Positions 1-10,196 of a DNA stretch of 64,000 nucleotides are shown in pieces. Where the stretch lies: the NCBI GenBank assembly GCA_001600615.1, contig BCKK01000004.1, forward strand, positions 1,638,309 through 1,702,308, given 5' to 3'. Position numbers and translations under genes: made by a program. The notes below the pieces were generated by a model that was not told where the DNA came from, did no database searches, and saw nothing but the letters and a program-made list of their open reading frames with translations. Positions within the stretch are counted from its first letter, which is position 1. Each line of letters begins with the position of its first letter. Source of the DNA: Dioszegia crocea (taxonomy: Eukaryota > Basidiomycota > Tremellomycetes > Tremellales > Bulleribasidiaceae).

Positions 1-2396
1 CCAACTACTCTGACATCCTTAGAGGGATAGCAAAGTGGTTGGAGGAGGACACGCCCTCTAGGGTGATCGTAACAAAGATGTACGCAAAGATCTCCACTGA
101 GAGGGATTTCTCCGCTCAGGAGGTTTGTCACATCCTGTTCGGCTATCACCTCTTCTCATCGACACGAAGCTGGAGATCACTCTGTCTACTGGAGAGTCGC
201 GCAGCTCGAATCGCCACCAGTGACGACGCGGATTACGATCCTGACAACATCGAGAAAGCCGATTGGCACGAGAAGTACAAGTCACGCGACAAAGTGTTCG
301 AGAATGTCACTCTATATGACTGGTATAAATCCTACACCCCCAAGTCCAAACCTCCCTTCGCCACACATCGCGATACCGACTACATCGTCAAGCTCTGGCC
401 GCCTTACCCCCCTGGCCCGCACGAATCACCCGAGAACCTACTCTACTGCCGAGCTCGGGTCATACTCCATCATCCCTTCCGGGAAGAAGAAGACCTCAAA
501 GACTCATCTGAGTCCTGGGAGGAGAGGTATGCGCAATGTCAGCTTGACTGCGGGGAGGACTGTCACGTCGATGTGCTTCTAAAGCGCGCTTTCCCGACAG
601 ATGGGCAAGCCGGAGATGCCGATGATGATGATCTGGAGTCAATAGAAGCCGAGGAACCGGAGCGAGATCAGAACGGAGCGGAAATCTTCGCTGGGATGGG
701 GCCCAGGCGTAAGGGGACAGATACGTGTAGACTGGGGAAGAGGGATCAGGATAGGGATCACGACTGGCTGGCGGAAAGCAGGGAATGGGGAATGGAGGGA
801 TTGAAGGAAAGGGAGGGATATGTCATCGCGCAACAAAAGACTGTGAGTTTGGACGTGGGAATCGAGATTACTCCCGCTGACTTCCAGTTTGTTGTCCAAC
901 GCCCAGAAGGCAGGCATATCGACCCGGCGACTCTGACCGGCGTACAGAGAACCGTGTTTGATCGCGTAATCGGACACGCTCAGGCATCTCTCGACAATTC
1001 CTCCCAGCTCGAACCTCTGCTCATCAATGTCGATGGAACCGCCGGTACCGGCAAATCCTATCTCATCGATGCGATCTCTGAGCATGTCGACTCCATGTTT
1101 CACGGTATGCCTTCCCCTATCCTCAGACTCGCACCGACTGGCGTCGCAGCCTTCCTCATCAATGGGCGCACTTATCATTCCGCACTGGGCGTGAAGGTGG
1201 TGGATAAGGGCGTACAGGATGAAGGTGGCGCTGAGTCTTCGCTGGCGAAAATTCAGGAGGATGTGAAACATCTTCGTTACATCATCCTGGACGAGAAGTC
1301 TATGCTGTCGAGGTCGGCGCTGGCTGATATCGATCAACGGCTGAAGATCATCTTCCCGAACTCATCCCACTTGCCTTTCGCGGGCCGAAGCGTACTTCTT
1401 CTTGGCGACTTTGGTCAACTGCCACCCGTCCAAGGCGGTGCTCTCTATACTGCCGGACCTCCTGCCTGCAAAGCGAAGGCTCCCAGTGCCTATCAGCTGG
1501 CAAACATGCGGAGATCGGTCGAGGGATGGATGCTATTTGAGCGCTTCCACGAGTCGTATCGGCTGGACACGGTGATGCGGCAACAAGGATCCGATCCTGC
1601 TGCGGTCCAGTTCAGGGACCTCCTCCAGAACATTCGAGGGGGTGGGCATACCGAGGCCGACTTCCGTGTCCTCGAAGCTCGTTTCTTGAGCAACATCTCC
1701 TCCGAAGATGTGGCTTCCTTCGACCACGCTCCCCTCATCTGCACTACCAACGCAGCGGTCGACGAGCAGAACACCGCAGCTCTTGCAGCGATGCAATTGC
1801 CTGTACTACTTTTGCCCAGTCAGCATACCGGTACTGGTGCGAAAAAGGTCAGTCTCCAGGGCGCAGGTGGGCTTTTAGCTACCCTCAAACTGTCAATCGG
1901 AGCCTGGGTCAGCATAACGCGAAATATCTGGACCGAGGCGGGTCTAGTCAACGGCGCCCCCGGTAAAATCTACTCTTTCGGCTTTCTACCCGATTCGGTC
2001 CCTGGTGACCTCCCCGTTGTCATAATGGTGGAAGTCCCAGGCTACATAGGTCCCACCAACTGGTACACCGACACCGGAGTCCCACTCGTCCCCATATTCC
2101 CCGTCACCTCTCGCTACTCCGTAAACTCTCAGCCCTGCACTCGTCGGAACTTTCCCCTTCGACTGGCCTTTGCTATGACTGTCCACAAAAGTCAGGGTCT
2201 CACACTAGCAAAGGTCCTAATTGATCTTGGGCCGAAGGAGTTCGCCGCTGGACTGAGCTTTGTCGCAATGTCACGGGTCAGGCGTCTTACGGATCTGGCG
2301 TTCAAGGCAGGATTTGATACATCAAGGATGAAGTTGATGGGCAGGATTGGTCTGGAGGACAGGGAGCTAGATGAGTTACGTTTGTATGGTCCCTAA
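1..2396 (+). CDS. Helitron-type PIF1-like DNA helicase, C-terminal part (5' end outside window)
   Basis: The frame is open from base 3, so the gene enters from the left; about 797 codons are visible and no internal start needs to be invoked. Residues counted from base 3: Walker A GTAGTGKS at 345-352, Walker B-like ILDEKSM around 428-434, LLGDFGQLPPV about 40 residues later, and the helicase VI-type VHKSQG near 727-732, followed by FVAMSRVR. These are superfamily 1 PIF1 helicase motifs. The first visible residues (RDFSAQEVCHILFGYHL, then SSTRSW) match the linker that precedes the helicase in Helitron Rep/Hel proteins, which is why I prefer a Helitron origin over cellular PIF1. A Rep/HUH nuclease domain would have to lie upstream, outside the window. 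The reading frame is undamaged here, so the copy may be young. Confidence 0.85.
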   Translation, partial: NYSDILRGIAKWLEEDTPSRVIVTKMYAKISTERDFSAQEVCHILFGYHLFSSTRSWRSLCLLESRAARIATSDDADYDPDNIEKADWHEKYKSRDKVFENVTLYDWYKSYTPKSKPPFATHRDTDYIVKLWPPYPPGPHESPENLLYCRARVILHHPFREEEDLKDSSESWEERYAQCQLDCGEDCHVDVLLKRAFPTDGQAGDADDDDLESIEAEEPERDQNGAEIFAGMGPRRKGTDTCRLGKRDQDRDHDWLAESREWGMEGLKEREGYVIAQQKTVSLDVGIEITPADFQFVVQRPEGRHIDPATLTGVQRTVFDRVIGHAQASLDNSSQLEPLLINVDGTAGTGKSYLIDAISEHVDSMFHGMPSPILRLAPTGVAAFLINGRTYHSALGVKVVDKGVQDEGGAESSLAKIQEDVKHLRYIILDEKSMLSRSALADIDQRLKIIFPNSSHLPFAGRSVLLLGDFGQLPPVQGGALYTAGPPACKAKAPSAYQLANMRRSVEGWMLFERFHESYRLDTVMRQQGSDPAAVQFRDLLQNIRGGGHTEADFRVLEARFLSNISSEDVASFDHAPLICTTNAAVDEQNTAALAAMQLPVLLLPSQHTGTGAKKVSLQGAGGLLATLKLSIGAWVSITRNIWTEAGLVNGAPGKIYSFGFLPDSVPGDLPVVIMVEVPGYIGPTNWYTDTGVPLVPIFPVTSRYSVNSQPCTRRNFPLRLAFAMTVHKSQGLTLAKVLIDLGPKEFAAGLSFVAMSRVRRLTDLAFKAGFDTSRMKLMGRIGLEDRELDELRLYGP

Positions 2397-2450
2397 TATA
2401 GTGCTACAGCTTAGTGCATGATGTATATACTAGCTTTCTGCCATATCCAC
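1..2450 (+). mobile_element. Probable Helitron, right-hand portion
   Basis: Inferred from the Helitron-like helicase only. Helitrons end in CTRR preceded by a short hairpin. A CTAG occurs near 2434 but I see no convincing GC-rich hairpin just before it, so the 3' boundary is not fixed. The next cellular gene starts at 2653. Confidence 0.4.
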
Positions 2451-2652
2451 AATTACGGGAATCAGCTCCGCATTTTTTTAATCGGTCCCCCACGGAGACA
2501 TAGATCTTTATCAGCAAAGTTTCAGTCTGGTGCCTATCTGCTGACTGACTTTCTGCGTGTTGTTCCTCGCAATCTCTCGCAATCTATCATAACTACCTTG
2601 AACAAAACCACGCTCAGCTCCAGTACACGCACACAAGCAGCTCCCACCCATC

Positions 2653-3157
2653 ATGTCCACTACTCAAGAGTGAGTCTTCTCTCCGCTGTCGTCGTCGTAG
2701 GGACCAAAGACTGATATGGTAGGAAACGTTTCGTCCCCACCCGAGGCCAGAAACTCATGGCAACAATCGAAGAAGCCTGTACGTTTCCCCTTACCATACT
2801 CACTCGTCTAATGCATGCTGAAGACCAGTCGGCAAGATGTTCAATAATCAATCCCGGATTCTCGAATCGCGCACTACACGTACTGGTGTACCCTATGGTC
2901 CAGGAGGGACAGTCACTCCTCCCGCCTCCTTCTTTAAATCCCAACCACCAAATATCGGCCGCTCGGACGGGCTTAGACCAGTCACTAGTTCTGCATCGAG
3001 CAACACGTTCGTCAGTCAGGCCGCGGGCGGTAGATCCGGTGCCGGTGCCGGGGAGAGTAAGGCTGTACATCGTGTAGAGACGGGAATGGGAGGTGGGCAT
3101 CATGGTGGTATGCAGGGATCACATAGTGGGATGAGGAATAAGATAGGGGGCAAGTAG
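2653..3157 (+). CDS. Small unknown protein, 3 exons
   Basis: Model: exons 2653-2669, 2723-2778 and 2829-3157, giving about 133 residues. Introns have GTGAGT and GTACGT donors and end in TAG and CAG. The N-terminus (MSTTQEKRFVPTRGQKLM) is charged; the C-terminal half is Gly/Ser/His-rich with a run GMGGGHHGGMQGSHSG and ends in a basic tail. No signal peptide or membrane segment is visible. I do not recognise a domain. The start is the first ATG after a pyrimidine-rich leader and reads in frame through both splices, which is the main support that it is real. It begins about 250 bp after the Helitron helicase stop. Confidence 0.6.
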
Positions 3158-3480
3158 AGCTAGGGCCTTCAAAGGGGAGTGGAGAGGATGGGGAGAAGAG
3201 TCAGGGAGGCTGATATCTGGGGGTTTCAACCCCGAATCTTATAATCGATAATCTGTGTATATAATCAAATCAGCCTCGAGAGGTATTCTGTAGCCGTAGA
3301 TGCACCTAATCATGTCGAGTATCCACGATATCTGACCCATGCTCTGGCTACAGGGATGAGAGCAGTGGATGAGAGACGGCTTATCCAATCCCCTCACATA
3401 AGACCCACCAAAATGTCAAGTCCACCCGGCCTGCACCTACCTCTCTTCTCAATGCCTACCACATCACATCTTGGCTCAAC
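3158..3480. other. Intergenic, with a short hairpin
   Basis: This is the 3' flank of the small protein and the leader of the next gene. The only structure seen is a compact inverted repeat at 3220-3233 (GGGGTT, two bases, AACCCC), about 60 bp after the stop, which could be a 3'-UTR stem-loop. No gene is apparent. Confidence 0.5.
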
Positions 3481-4022
3481 ATGTTCCCCTCCTTCCGCTC
3501 CCTCAACGCCGAAGCAGGTCCCTCTCGCCCGCCCACACGCCAATACCCCCGTAATTTCGAACGAACCTATACCGGTCCCAACCGCGCATCTCTTCCTGCA
3601 CCCCGGGATAGATCTCAAGCTGAGAAATACTTTGCTCGAGTCTCGAATGAGAATATCTTGCCTAGTAAATGGAGTAAGATTATAGGAATAGGTGGATGGG
3701 TAATGGGTGGATGTACGTCACCACACATTCTGGTATGAAGTGGAGAGCCGAAGCTGATTGACAGTCGCTGTAGTGTATATGGCGCTATATGCTGATTTCG
3801 GGAAACACGAACATGTCTTCTCACCAGTAAGCTCGCTGGTTCTTCAAGAGAATGTATAGAGCTGATACGTCATAGGTCAGAAGAGCATTCAAATCATATA
3901 CCCACGATCTCAATACTCTTTCCCCCGCCGAACGCTCCGTACTGGGCCTTGACGCCCCACCTCGTCCGCCCCAAGGCTTATCTGCCAGCCTGAGAGAACC
4001 AACGAAGAAACCACCAACATGA
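3481..4022 (+). CDS. Unknown single-pass membrane protein
   Basis: Model: exons 3481-3712, 3765-3826 and 3877-4022, about 146 residues. The splice at 3712/3765 creates one hydrophobic stretch (IIGIGGWVMGG joined to FAVVYMALYA), which is the only predicted membrane span, near residues 68-88. The N-terminal half is basic and Arg/Pro-rich with no acidic run at the start, compatible with a mitochondrial targeting region, but this is inference. The C-terminal part is hydrophilic and ends in a Pro/Lys-rich tail. I do not recognise the family. Joining across both introns keeps the frame and makes a coherent membrane segment, which supports the model. Confidence 0.55.
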
Positions 4023-4140
4023 TATCTGGGTATGAGACGGCTATGGGCTACAAGAGATCTAAGAACTACTACATGCAGAGCTATAATACAGGCATAATCG
4101 AATTGTCCGCGCGCCATCCTCTCTGACCATCCTCACCCCT

Positions 4141-4857
4141 CTAGCTAGCCCAGATACTCCTCAATTCAGCCCCGGCCCACTCATCCTCTACTTGCTCCCT
4201 CAACTCCGTGATGGCCCACACATCATCCGCCGCCCTTGCTCTCGCCTGTGTATCCCACGAGATATGTACAGTGCCTACACCTCCCGCTGAGCCCCCACTA
4301 GCCTCTAATCCCGCACGCACACTGAGCACCGCAAGGCTGATGACCATCCCCAAAATCACCCATCCTGCCATCCCCACCATACGCTTCCCTACGGCCTTGA
4401 CCCCCGTATTCTCCTTGACGCCCTCATCCGATCCCAGCGAGAGGGGCCGGAATGCCACTTGGTTGTCCTGTATGTCCACCCGGCCCCGCTGGCGGAGTGT
4501 TCGACTGTCGCCTCGCGCTTCAGCCCGAGGGGTCAGAGAGGGGGTGGTGCAACCATCAATAGGAGCTGATAGGGTGTTGATGATGGCGTGTCGGGCCGAG
4601 AGGGCGCCTAAGGCCGGGCGGGCGGAGAAGGGGTTGGAAGGTGAGAAGTAAGGTGATGAGGCGAGGACGGCAGAGAGTCGTGGGCGGGGAGTACTGGCCC
4701 GGGGTGTACACGGGGATCCGGGATAGTTGCGAGCTGTGCTGCTGCAGCTGGAAGTTGTGACTTGGGATAAGGGGGAAGGGGAGAAGGGGGCTGGGGAAAG
4801 AGGTGGGAGGAGGGTAATGGGGAGGTATGCAGCAGATTCGAATGCTGGAGAGAGCAT
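4141..4857 (-). CDS. Unknown Ser/Pro-rich protein with one C-terminal membrane span
   Basis: A single-exon frame of 238 residues. The first 150 residues are Ser/Pro/Thr-rich and probably disordered, followed by one hydrophobic segment (MAGWVILGMVISLAVLSV) near residues 163-180 and a short acidic, Trp-containing tail. There is no clear N-terminal signal peptide, so a tail-proximal anchor in an internal membrane is possible. No family recognised. It is convergent with the preceding plus-strand gene. A coding shadow on the other strand is explained by GC-rich codon bias. Confidence 0.5.
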   Translation of the reverse strand: MLSPAFESAAYLPITLLPPLSPAPFSPSPLSQVTTSSCSSTARNYPGSPCTPRASTPRPRLSAVLASSPYFSPSNPFSARPALGALSARHAIINTLSAPIDGCTTPSLTPRAEARGDSRTLRQRGRVDIQDNQVAFRPLSLGSDEGVKENTGVKAVGKRMVGMAGWVILGMVISLAVLSVRAGLEASGGSAGGVGTVHISWDTQARARAADDVWAITELREQVEDEWAGAELRSIWAS

Positions 4858-5434
4858 CGTGATGGGAATATGATAAGGTCGTTGATATGGTGCGCTGTAT
4901 TTCGGTATTTGGGGGGATGTTGGATGATTGTATGATTGCCCAGTAAAGCTGAAGCTGAATGTCGCCGCTGACTATATTGATAGATGGTTGTGTTTGGTGT
5001 GTAAGAGTAAGACTCGCAGTAGACTGTCATACAACTTATACCTGTGTTGCTGGACTGCACGGTGCCTCGTACGCTTGGCTCGCATTTCTGAATGCAAGAA
5101 GTCTCTAGGCAACCGGGCGGGTCGGGATGAGACATGTTTGTTAGTGCCCAGGAGATGGCGAGTGCGTGTTCATTTAGCTGCTGCTGGTGTTTTGGGAAGT
5201 TCTGCTTCAAACGTGGCTGGACGACAAGACAAGCACCACCGCAGGTCCTGAGTTATAGCTTGAGAAGTGCGAATTGGATCTGTCTGGGGCGAAAGCACCG
5301 GCATGCGCCATCATGTGTTGTATTCGCTTGATGGCGCAGGAAATAATATAGGCGGCATCTCTATTCCTACATCACCTCCAGCAGACGTATGGGATGTAAT
5401 CTACCTAAAGGTCAACGCCAACTAGAATCTCCTA
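4858..5434. other. Intergenic region containing a perfect inverted repeat
   Basis: This is the promoter side of the gene ending at 4857 and the 3' side of the membrane protein gene beginning on the minus strand at 7482. No gene or RNA was recognised. It contains the inverted repeat listed at 5304-5338. Confidence 0.5.
5304..5338. repeat. Perfect 10-bp inverted repeat, 15-nt loop
   Basis: TGCGCCATCA at 5304-5313 is the exact reverse complement of TGATGGCGCA at 5329-5338. It lies about 100 bp beyond the stop of the 5435-7482 gene and about 450 bp upstream of the gene ending at 4857. It could be a transcript 3'-end hairpin or a dyad binding site. Confidence 0.6.
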
Positions 5435-7482
5435 CTAATACCCACTCCTCTCTCCTGAAAAGCCCACGTTCCCACTTCCAGGCCTACTAACAGCATCCTT
5501 GGGCACATCTAGCGATTCCACCCGTCCACCCCTTTCCCTCTCCGCTCCCAGTCTGACTCCCGTCCCACCCTGTAACCTCGCCCCCGCCCCACCCATGAAG
5601 GCCGGCATCGGGGCGTCAAACTTGAAGGCTGGCATCTGAGCCCGCGTCATATCGCTATAAGCAGATAATGAGCTTGTTCCCGAGTTGAAGGATGAGATGG
5701 TGGACACTGAGTTGCGTAAGGTACGGGGTTGGAAGCCGTCATATTGGATATGCTTGGCGGTTGTGGGTTTGGGAAGACCGACGACGGCGGGACGAGGCGA
5801 GACTGGGAGTGAGGAAGTTGATAAGGGTGTGCCCTGACGGCTGAGATCGGGGTTGGCAAGGATCAAGTCTGATCGGGGTGGGGGGAAGAACGGGTTGACG
5901 GCGCTCCCGTCTCCGTTTGAGTCGGAGGTTTTACCAAGTCTGACCAAAGCGCTATCCCGAGGACCACGAGGAGCGGCGCGGGTATCGATAGCATATGGAC
6001 CAGAATTTAGGCCCGCGGGGTAGGATAGGCCGGGAGGGGTAAGGGCGCGGGATGCAGGAGGGGAAGTACGGCTGGGAGTAGGGAAGAAGATTTGCTCGTA
6101 TGCCGTATAGCCCGAATCGGTATGACCATCTTGCCGCGCCATCCCCGTTGACGCTATCCCCGCCCGACCGGAAGAGGGGATATGCGACGTATCCCAACCT
6201 CTACTGTCCCGCTGTCCGGGCTGGCCCAGTGTGCCATAGGTAGGGTATCGTCCATCGCCCGACGCCTGACCACCTGCTCCGCCCAGGGGAGCGAATGCGT
6301 TCTTTTCGATATCGAGCCGATGGGAGGAAGGGTAGATGGGCGCGTCATCGCTGTATGGGCTCCGGTCGTGGAAGGATGAGGTATCATCGCGGATTTCCAC
6401 CATGGACGGCAGGGCAAGCCGTTTGTCGTACCGGTTGCGCCCACGAGTGCAGCCCGTGCAGCGTATGATGAGGAATGCGACAAAGATTGCAATGAAGACC
6501 CCTGACTAGTCAGCAGACGGATCTCAATACTAATGAGAGGACTTACCAGCTACAGAGACCGCTGCCACGCCGAGGGGGAAAAGCTTGTTCTCGGGATTGA
6601 AAATGTTGGTAGTCTGGGGAGACGTTTGATTCATTTCCAAGCGTTCAATAGGCACGACGGATGAAGGTAGAGGGCCAGCGGGGGAGAAGATGGCGGATGG
6701 AGAGAGTGAAGAGGGTATGACTGCGGGCTGGGTGCTTTGAAGGGAAGCGGTGACGAGTGTAGAGAACACCGACCTGATTGATTAGCATCTGAGGTCTGCA
6801 ATGTAATTTCCAGCTTGACTTACGAGCTAGAGCCCTGAATCTCAACTGTCAAGACTTGCGCCGACGACACACCAGGCTGCAAGGATGACGAAGTCGAGCT
6901 GGTGGCGGCCAAAGCCAGAGAGCCCGTCTCCGTCCGCGAGCCCTGCGTGATGGCAGCCACCGTCAAGATCCTGTTCGCCCCGCTTGGACCCGCCTGATCT
7001 GAAGGAGAGATGAGATGAGGCGGAGTGATAGAAATCGCCCCTGAGGGCAGAATGATACCGTATTGCGAGGGGACATGTGAGCTCGAGATCGTTGTTGGAG
7101 ACAGAGCGGTGGGGACAGAGGATATATGGGAGACTGGCGATGCGATGGGAACATCTGGTGATTCGCCAGCGGCAGCACCAGTGGGTATAATGATGGAGAT
7201 GGAGTTGGATGTGGCGACCGGCGCGGCGGGAGTTGACACTATTGGGACGGGAGCAAGAACCACACCTGCACCTGGCAGGTCAGCTTGAGGAATAGGTTGA
7301 GCGCTGCTCATTTTCGAAAGACTGCGCCGGGCAGAATAAGAAGGGGTTTTGTGACCTGCACGAAAGGAAAGAAATACAGCAATGTATCGTGATGGTGGGA
7401 GGAGAAGAGAGAGAAGGGAGCAAGATGCCGCCGAGGAGGACGGACGACTTACCGAATGACGTCCCATGGAATGTAAATTCAT
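5435..7482 (-). CDS. Single-pass membrane protein with Ser/Thr-rich ectodomain (sensor-like)
   Basis: Model: exons 7482-6824, 6773-6547 and 6501-5435, about 650 residues. The chosen start gives an N-terminal hydrophobic stretch (CSLLSLLLPPSRYIAVFLSF) that could act as a signal peptide. It is followed by about 250 residues rich in Ser, Thr, Pro and Val, then one membrane span formed across the second splice (LFPLGVAAVSVAG joined to VFIAIFVAFLIIRC), and a basic and then Ser/Pro/Gly-rich cytoplasmic tail of about 350 residues. This architecture resembles fungal surface sensors and other mucin-like single-pass proteins, but I see no WSC or MID2 signature. An alternative 5' end uses a possible donor near 7452 and acceptor near 7358; the start is therefore the weakest part. 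Confidence 0.6.
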
Positions 7483-7723
7483 TTCGTAGCCATGTCGACA
7501 AGGATACAGAGATGCTAGGCGACGGTTGATGACTGTCGACAAGTAAGAGATGGGCGGAAGGGATCGCCCAGGCAAATCTGAAACAGTATTCGATTGTCGA
7601 TGAGCCACCTTGACGACCAAAGGTAGGTCCGGTGCCTGGACCGCCAATCTCGGGGGCTTGGCATCGAGTATGTTTGCCACCGGTAGATTGGGTATCCCAG
7701 ACTGCCCCTGTAGCCCTCAAGCA

Positions 7724-9904
7724 CTACACCGCCTGTCCCATCGTCTTCCGGGCAGCAATGATCGCCGATTCGACTGCGCTTTCCTCGATCTCCCACCCGC
7801 TTTTCGCCGACATCTGCGCTGCTATCGCCCGCTTGAGCAGCAGCTCCAGCGCAGGCAACAGCTGCCTGACGATCAATGTCCGATCGCCCGCCGGCGGATC
7901 GAAACGGCGTGTAATGAGAGCATTCCCGGACCTCTCCGCTGAGGGCATCACCGTTGGCTGGGGTTTCGACTCATCGACGAGCCTCGCAAAAGGCTGACCG
8001 ACCGGCAACATGATCGGATACCCCGCGTTGTCCGGCTCTAGCTCCCGAAGATGATGTAGCTCCTGGGAGATCCGATCCCACTCGCGTAGGCTGATTCGCG
8101 ATTCGACGCTCGACCCTTCGCCGAAATCGACGAAATCTCGTTTTTCGATTCTCGGTCCATGCGACAGAGACAAGTTGCTATCGTCAAAGATTTGCAAACC
8201 TTGTCGCGATAGCCTCAACAGACCAGCTGCGACTATGTCGAGGGTCCGAGGAATGGGAGAAATGGTGCCCGACTCGAGAGGTTGGAATTGCTGGAGGAGG
8301 ATAAGAGCCGCAGGGAGATCAGGAGTGGGAATGTTCGATTTCGTCGTGGGTAGATCGGGGGATGGGGACGTTACGGCGAAGATGGTGGACAGGGCTGAGT
8401 TGAGGGATTTAGCATCGACGTTGCTCGGTTCAGCGATGAAATGGCGAAGTAAACGTCGAGAAGGGGGATAAGATAAACGCTTTAGCAATTTGAACAGTGC
8501 CGTGTATGTCGATGCATCCGCCTTGAGTCCCAGCGGCAGACTCGTGGCTGTTGGCGTCCCCGTCTGCCAATTCGGACTACTGAGCATTTCCAGCATCCCC
8601 CGCCTCATTTCTAGAATCTCCGCCGTATTTGCGTCCCCATCTCTCTCGTCTCCCTTCAACATCGACCCATTACATTTCAATCCTGAAATAACCTCCCAGA
8701 TCCTCTCCGCCCTCTCCTGATTGCCTCCAGCCACCTCCGCCGCCATCCAGGCATTCAACAGCTCGACGGGCGGAGCAGCTGCCCGTAGAGTGTCGAAGCA
8801 ATGACATGCGATAGCCCTTGGAGTGTTTGAGCCATTCTTCCTGCGAGTCGCCCCGAGTCGTTGTTGAGGCGACCGGTGCTGGTTTGGGTAACCTGATTGC
8901 ACCCAGTAAGACAGTAGGGAGATGTATGTCCTGCACACCGCTTCTGGCGAGGTGTTGAATATTGGGGGCGAGCCACTCGGGACCTTCAAATTCTGCGCCT
9001 CCTGCGCCCAAGCTGCAGATCTGAACTGCACCAGATCCCTAATCGCCTCCTTGAGCTGCCCATTCGCCAGCAGTGACCCCATGTACACATCCCAAAGCTC
9101 CAGGTTCCAGCCCTGCATTACCACCTTGCTCTCATTATTCGCCCGCGGGATACAATCCTTGATCATCGCCTTTACTTCCTCCGGCGCGGGATTCGCATGA
9201 CGGATCGTCGTACTCAGGATGAGTGTGAGGAGGTGGAGGTCGTATGTCTCGGGCAAAAAGGGGAAGATGGCCGCTATAGAGCTCATGGGGGTATGATTTG
9301 AGGGGAGGCTGAGTACGGATGTAAGGTAGATCGTGAGGATCTTTGGGTCGACCGAAAGACCCTCAGCGTGCTGCCGCTCGAATAGCTTATAAGCTGCCTC
9401 GAGATTCGCCGTACTGGGCCGATTGAGGAATTGGTGAACGATCATAGTGTAGAGCGCCAAGCGGGCCTCTTGCTGCTTCTCAGTGTCGCTCGTCGATGGA
9501 CTGAGGAGTTGATTATCGAGGATCTCAAATGCTGAGAGAAGAGCAGCATCCGTCTTCTCGACAGAGAGCGTGTATCTCAATCTGGTCCGGACGCCTTGTG
9601 GAGTGATTGTGAGGTATCTCGGCTGGATATTGACCTCCTTCAATACTCCTCGGCGGACATACACTCTTCGACCGGACGAAGAAGAGGGTGATGAGTCGGC
9701 TTGGGGCTTAGTCTCCGCGACGGAAGGGGTAGAATGGCGGATTCTAGGCGGAGGGGGAGGGAGGTAAGGCTCGACAAGTCGATGGACAGGAGCAGGGATC
9801 CAAGCCGATCGAGGCTGCACTCGAGGTGCCGGGCGGAAGGTCTGAGGCGCCGCCTGTTCCCAGAGGCTTCTCGACGCTGTTCGGGCCCCAGCTTGTGAGC
9901 TCAT
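7724..9904 (-). CDS. Probable mitochondrial helical-repeat (PPR-like) protein
   Basis: A single-exon protein of 726 residues starting at the ATG at 9904. The N-terminus is rich in Ser, Ala and Arg with few acids, typical of a mitochondrial presequence. The middle (about residues 110-480) is a series of amphipathic helix pairs such as ALYTMIVHQFLNRPSTANLE and CRTYISLLSYWVQSGY, with spacing suggestive of PPR/TPR-like repeats as in fungal mitochondrial RNA-processing or translation factors. The C-terminus is a Leu/Arg-rich helix region. No catalytic motif is visible. The PPR assignment is an inference from pattern and composition. A CACGTG lies about 70 bp upstream of the start. Confidence 0.5.
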   Translation of the reverse strand: MSSQAGARTASRSLWEQAAPQTFRPAPRVQPRSAWIPAPVHRLVEPYLPPPPPRIRHSTPSVAETKPQADSSPSSSSGRRVYVRRGVLKEVNIQPRYLTITPQGVRTRLRYTLSVEKTDAALLSAFEILDNQLLSPSTSDTEKQQEARLALYTMIVHQFLNRPSTANLEAAYKLFERQHAEGLSVDPKILTIYLTSVLSLPSNHTPMSSIAAIFPFLPETYDLHLLTLILSTTIRHANPAPEEVKAMIKDCIPRANNESKVVMQGWNLELWDVYMGSLLANGQLKEAIRDLVQFRSAAWAQEAQNLKVPSGSPPIFNTSPEAVCRTYISLLSYWVQSGYPNQHRSPQQRLGATRRKNGSNTPRAIACHCFDTLRAAAPPVELLNAWMAAEVAGGNQERAERIWEVISGLKCNGSMLKGDERDGDANTAEILEMRRGMLEMLSSPNWQTGTPTATSLPLGLKADASTYTALFKLLKRLSYPPSRRLLRHFIAEPSNVDAKSLNSALSTIFAVTSPSPDLPTTKSNIPTPDLPAALILLQQFQPLESGTISPIPRTLDIVAAGLLRLSRQGLQIFDDSNLSLSHGPRIEKRDFVDFGEGSSVESRISLREWDRISQELHHLRELEPDNAGYPIMLPVGQPFARLVDESKPQPTVMPSAERSGNALITRRFDPPAGDRTLIVRQLLPALELLLKRAIAAQMSAKSGWEIEESAVESAIIAARKTMGQAV

Positions 9905-9976
9905 GGATGCTGTATGAGACAATGAGGGTCAATGGACGACATTCTCGCCCAAAAAATCGCAGCTGTCTCAAGTGGT

Positions 9977-9982
9977 CACGTG
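9977..9982. promoter_or_regulatory. CACGTG E-box upstream of the PPR-like gene
   Basis: A CACGTG hexamer lies 73 bp upstream of the ATG at 9904. Such sites bind bHLH factors (Cbf1/Pho4 type) in fungi; the function here is not shown. Confidence 0.3.
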
Positions 9983-10196
9983 GTATCGCCACCCAAATGA
10001 TCAAAGCATCCAGTCACAGATGGTACTTCCAACTGCTTTGTCCATCTCGAACCGAATGACCCTTGCTCATTGAGTCAACGTGAAGGAGAGAGAGTGCCCA
10101 TACACAGATTATACGAGAAGTTGTAAGATGTCACTAGATCTTCTCCCGTCCGAGGCCGGACCTCCAAGGTCCTCCCAAAACCACCCCGTTTCCTAG

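Noticed and set aside
2397..2652. Helitron 3' end at the CTAG near 2434
   Set aside because: No hairpin of the expected kind precedes it, so the boundary is left open.
6820..7680. Longer minus-strand frame reaching 7680 for the sensor-like gene
   Set aside because: The part before 7482 has no protein character and leaves only about 40 bp to the next gene's stop; the ATG at 7482 gives a signal peptide.
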